Source: Alphaproteobacteria bacterium MarineAlpha9_Bin7
GTDB lineage: Bacteria > Pseudomonadota > Alphaproteobacteria > UBA7887
Assembly (NCBI GenBank): GCA_002938115.1
Contig: PTKD01000108.1
Coordinates: 1 to 7,019 of the forward strand
DNA: 7,019 bases
Direction of reading: 5' to 3'
Below are positions 5,282-7,019 of this stretch, in pieces. A program made the position numbers and the translations under genes. The number at the start of each line of letters is the position of its first letter. The first letter of the stretch is position 1. The notes under the pieces were generated by a model, which was given only the letters and a program-made list of their open reading frames with translations, was not told where the DNA came from and made no database searches.

Positions 5282-6322
5282 ATGGCTGGTCGAGCACTTG
5301 TCCTATTCAATCTTGGAGGGCCTGATCAACTTTCTTCGGTGCGGCCATTCTTATTTAACCTTTTCAACGACCGCGCGATTCTTAATTTGCCATTGACCGT
5401 GAGATGGTGCCTGGCACAAATAATTTCTCGGCGCCGGGCGCCTTTTGCTCGCGATATCTACCGGAAGATTGGTGGCGCCTCACCGTTGCTTACAGAAACA
5501 CGGGCTCAAGCTTTGGCGATCGAGGCTGAACTTGGAGCTGGGTGGAGAGTTTTTGTAGCTATGCGCTATTGGCACCCTTTCAGCGAAGAGACCGCACTGA
5601 CCGTCAAGAGTTACGACCCAGATCACATTGTCTTGTTGCCGCTTTATCCTCAATACTCGACCACCACAACTTCTTCCTCACTAACCGACTGGGGAGAAGC
5701 CGCAGTGGCGGTTGGTCTTGATCAGCCAACCTCGATAATCGGCTGCTATCCAAAGGCGCCGGGGTTTATAAAAGCACATGCTCGCCTTTTGCGCACGGTG
5801 CTTACTCAAAGCGAGACTAAGAGAGACACAACCCGGGTACTGTTTTCGGCTCATGGACTTCCGAAAAAAGTCGTCGCGACTGGTGATCCGTACGAGTGGC
5901 AGGTGCAAGAAACAGCGGCGGCGGTGGCTCAGGAACTCGCGGCCGGAGAATTGGATTGGCGGGTATGCTACCAAAGCCAAGTCGGGCCACTCGAATGGAT
6001 TGGACCATCCACAGAGCAAGAAGTGCGGAGGGCTGGGGCTGAGGGCAAGTCGCTCATTCTCGTGCCCATAGCGTTTGTTTCGGAACACTCCGAAACGTTG
6101 GTCGAACTCGATATTGATTATCGACGTATAGCAGCAGCATCGGGGGTGCCGAATTATCGGAGGGTGCCGGCCCTTGGGATAGCCCCGGATTTTATTCGGG
6201 AACTGGCGGATATGGCGCGGGTGGCGGGGCAAAATAATAAACATACCTGCATAGAAAGTCGTATATGTCCGGCTATGTTTGATCGGGGTGGTTGTAGCTT
6301 TACGGCGGATCGGTTGAGATGA
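5282..6322 (+). CDS. hemH: Ferrochelatase, with C-terminal cysteines that may hold a [2Fe-2S] cluster
   Basis: HemH inserts Fe2+ into a porphyrin in the penultimate or last step of haem synthesis, at the membrane surface. The protein has 346 residues. It shows LFNLGGPD at 8-15, YRKIGGASPLL, VAMRYWHPF, the LPLYPQYSTTTT strand (119-130), the catalytic histidine H191 in SAHGLP, and FVSEHSETLVELD with E271. C155 in GCYP and C323, C329 and C338 near the end match in general placement the four-cysteine cluster of Caulobacter and Mycobacterium ferrochelatases; that a cluster is bound here is inferred. The start ATG follows the hemE stop by 11 bases. Its ribosome binding site is weak (GGAAGAG at 5261-5267, about 14 bases away), so translation is probably helped by coupling to hemE. 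In the classical route its substrate is protoporphyrin IX, which HemJ, encoded next, produces. Confidence 0.95.
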   Translation: MAGRALVLFNLGGPDQLSSVRPFLFNLFNDRAILNLPLTVRWCLAQIISRRRAPFARDIYRKIGGASPLLTETRAQALAIEAELGAGWRVFVAMRYWHPFSEETALTVKSYDPDHIVLLPLYPQYSTTTTSSSLTDWGEAAVAVGLDQPTSIIGCYPKAPGFIKAHARLLRTVLTQSETKRDTTRVLFSAHGLPKKVVATGDPYEWQVQETAAAVAQELAAGELDWRVCYQSQVGPLEWIGPSTEQEVRRAGAEGKSLILVPIAFVSEHSETLVELDIDYRRIAAASGVPNYRRVPALGIAPDFIRELADMARVAGQNNKHTCIESRICPAMFDRGGCSFTADRLR

Positions 6323-6324
6323 CT

Positions 6325-6331
6325 AAGGGAG
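6325..6331 (+). promoter_or_regulatory. Shine-Dalgarno site of hemJ
   Basis: AAGGGAG at 6325-6331 ends six bases before the GTG start of hemJ and supports that start. It overlaps no coding sequence, since hemH stops at 6322. Confidence 0.7.
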
Positions 6332-6337
6332 CGGAAA

Positions 6338-6787
6338 GTGACTGAGGACGTAGGCACTATTTATTTGTGGCTTAAGGCTCTGCACGTCATCTCGGTCATC
6401 GCTTGGATGGCAGGACTGCTTTATTTACCTCGGCTGTTTGTTTATCACTGTGATGTACCCCTGGCCTCGCAGTCTTCTGAAACATTTAAGGTAATGGAAA
6501 GGCGCCTCCTGCGAGTGATTATGACGCCCGCAATGTTGGCCAGTTGGTTGTTTGGTTTGGCCCTGATTGCTATTTCCCCAGCAGTGGATTGGGGAAGCGG
6601 GTGGCTGCACCTCAAACTTTTTCTGGTGGTTGCTATGAGTGGATTGCATGGAATGATGGCTCGATGGCGGCGCGAGTTCCTGGGTGACCGCAACCACCAT
6701 ACAGCGCGATTTTACCGTATGGTCAATGAGGTGCCGACTGTCTTGATGATAGCGATCGTTTTAACGGTAATTATTAAACCTTTTTGA
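6338..6787 (+). CDS. hemJ: Protoporphyrinogen IX oxidase HemJ (membrane protein)
   Basis: HemJ (UPF0093 family) oxidises protoporphyrinogen IX to protoporphyrin IX and replaces the oxygen-dependent HemY or HemG in most Alphaproteobacteria. The protein has 149 residues. It has about four membrane segments: roughly 10-30, 57-80, 87-107 and 132-147. Conserved features include LHVISVIAWMAGLLYLPRLFVYH with H16, ERRLLRVIMTPAM, and the WLHLKL segment with K93, the histidine and lysine expected to be functional. The start GTG at 6338 has GGGAG (6327-6331) six bases upstream, and hemH stops 15 bases before it. It is the third gene of the haem operon; rho usually follows. Confidence 0.94.
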   Translation: MTEDVGTIYLWLKALHVISVIAWMAGLLYLPRLFVYHCDVPLASQSSETFKVMERRLLRVIMTPAMLASWLFGLALIAISPAVDWGSGWLHLKLFLVVAMSGLHGMMARWRREFLGDRNHHTARFYRMVNEVPTVLMIAIVLTVIIKPF

Positions 6788-6921
6788 ACAGACCGCGCTG
6801 GCTGGGAGACTTCTTTATAGCAAACGATTTGACGAAACGCCTGGACTGGCGTAAACATGTCGACAGTCAAGAGTTTTCTCAGCGATTACTTCGCAATATT
6901 TTTCCTACTTCCAGTCCTTAA
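6784..6921 (+). other. Small open reading frame after hemJ, uncertain
   Basis: A frame beginning with TTG 6784-6786, overlapping the hemJ stop, is open for 45 codons to TAA 6919-6921. The peptide contains NRPRWLGDFF, KRLDWRKHVD and QRLLRNIFPTSSP. I do not recognise it, and there is no ribosome binding site before the TTG. Its overlap with the hemJ stop would allow coupled re-initiation, but it may equally be an open frame by chance in the leader of the next gene. Confidence 0.2.
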
Positions 6922-7019
6922 TTGTCGTTTGACCGCAACGATTGGCGGTAATTGCCAAAATCTTTCGGGCGCGACGCCTACCGAATGCTTTCTGCGTGTC
7001 CGGATTATGACATCCTGAT
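6788..7019 (+). other. Non-coding leader after hemJ, no recognised gene
   Basis: No recognisable protein is encoded here on either strand. It holds three short inverted repeats: ACGCC/GGCGT (6837-6841, 6848-6852), ACCGC/GCGGT (6932-6936, 6945-6949) and TTGGC/GCCAA (6942-6946, 6954-6958). The last two share bases 6945-6946 and cannot form together. In related genomes rho follows hemJ and controls its own expression, so this is probably the rho leader. The start of rho itself is not in the window. Confidence 0.4.
6829..6857 (+). promoter_or_regulatory. Weak candidate promoter in the leader of the next gene (rho expected)
   Basis: TTGACG (6829-6834, five of six to TTGACA) is 17 bases from TAAACA (6852-6857, three of six to TATAAT). 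The -35 is good and the -10 is poor. A separate promoter for rho in this place would be normal, but this match is only suggestive. Confidence 0.22.

Noticed and set aside
5681..6244. Minus-strand open frame of 187 residues inside hemH
   Set aside because: The plus strand encodes intact HemH with all catalytic motifs; the antisense frame has no family features.
6984..7019. Beginning of rho at the right edge
   Set aside because: The frame starting with ATG near 6986 encodes M-L-S-A-C-P-D-Y-D-I-L, which does not resemble the N-terminus of Rho, and no ribosome binding site was seen.

Overview
This window is a stretch of chromosome from an alphaproteobacterium, most likely of Rhodospirillales type. 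The basis is protein character (SecB tail, alphaproteobacterial YceF-type Maf, PpsR of the dikinase-regulator family, HemE, HemH, HemJ) and gene order: secB > / < dnaQ < coaE < aroE < maf < ppsR / gap / hemE > hemH > hemJ >. In this group rho normally comes next, but its coding region is not reached. No mobile element, CRISPR array, tRNA or rRNA gene was seen.

Left part (1-3802). The last 45 codons of secB run rightward and converge on a leftward five-gene operon read ppsR, maf, aroE, coaE, dnaQ. Its genes overlap or lie a few bases apart, so translation is probably coupled. A strong inverted repeat between secB and dnaQ is the likely shared transcript end. The products are housekeeping proteins: a dikinase regulator, a nucleotide pyrophosphatase, shikimate dehydrogenase, the last enzyme of CoA synthesis and the replicative proofreading exonuclease.

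Centre (3803-4214). A gap of about 410 bp without a gene separates the two divergent operons. By hand count it is about 34% G+C over 3841-4200 and about 27% over 4081-4200. It carries one perfect DnaA box, two one-mismatch boxes in the same orientation about 75 bp apart, and an imperfect 10-bp inverted repeat overlapping the middle box. The gap between hemE and the ppsR homologue is where the origin lies in Caulobacter and is placed in Rickettsia, so I interpret it as the chromosomal replication origin. Genes on both sides point away from it, as expected for leading-strand genes.

Right part (4215-6787). hemE, hemH and hemJ form a rightward haem operon: decarboxylation of uroporphyrinogen III, iron insertion, and oxidation of protoporphyrinogen IX. 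The hemE frame has no ATG, GTG, TTG or CTG early enough to encode its conserved N-terminus. It appears to start at an ATA codon seven bases after a GGAG. The last 232 bases (6788-7019) contain no gene I recognise and are probably the leader of rho, with three short hairpins, two of them mutually exclusive.

No new multi-gene system was found. The most interesting items are the probable oriC, the non-canonical hemE start and the arginine-rich tail of CoaE.
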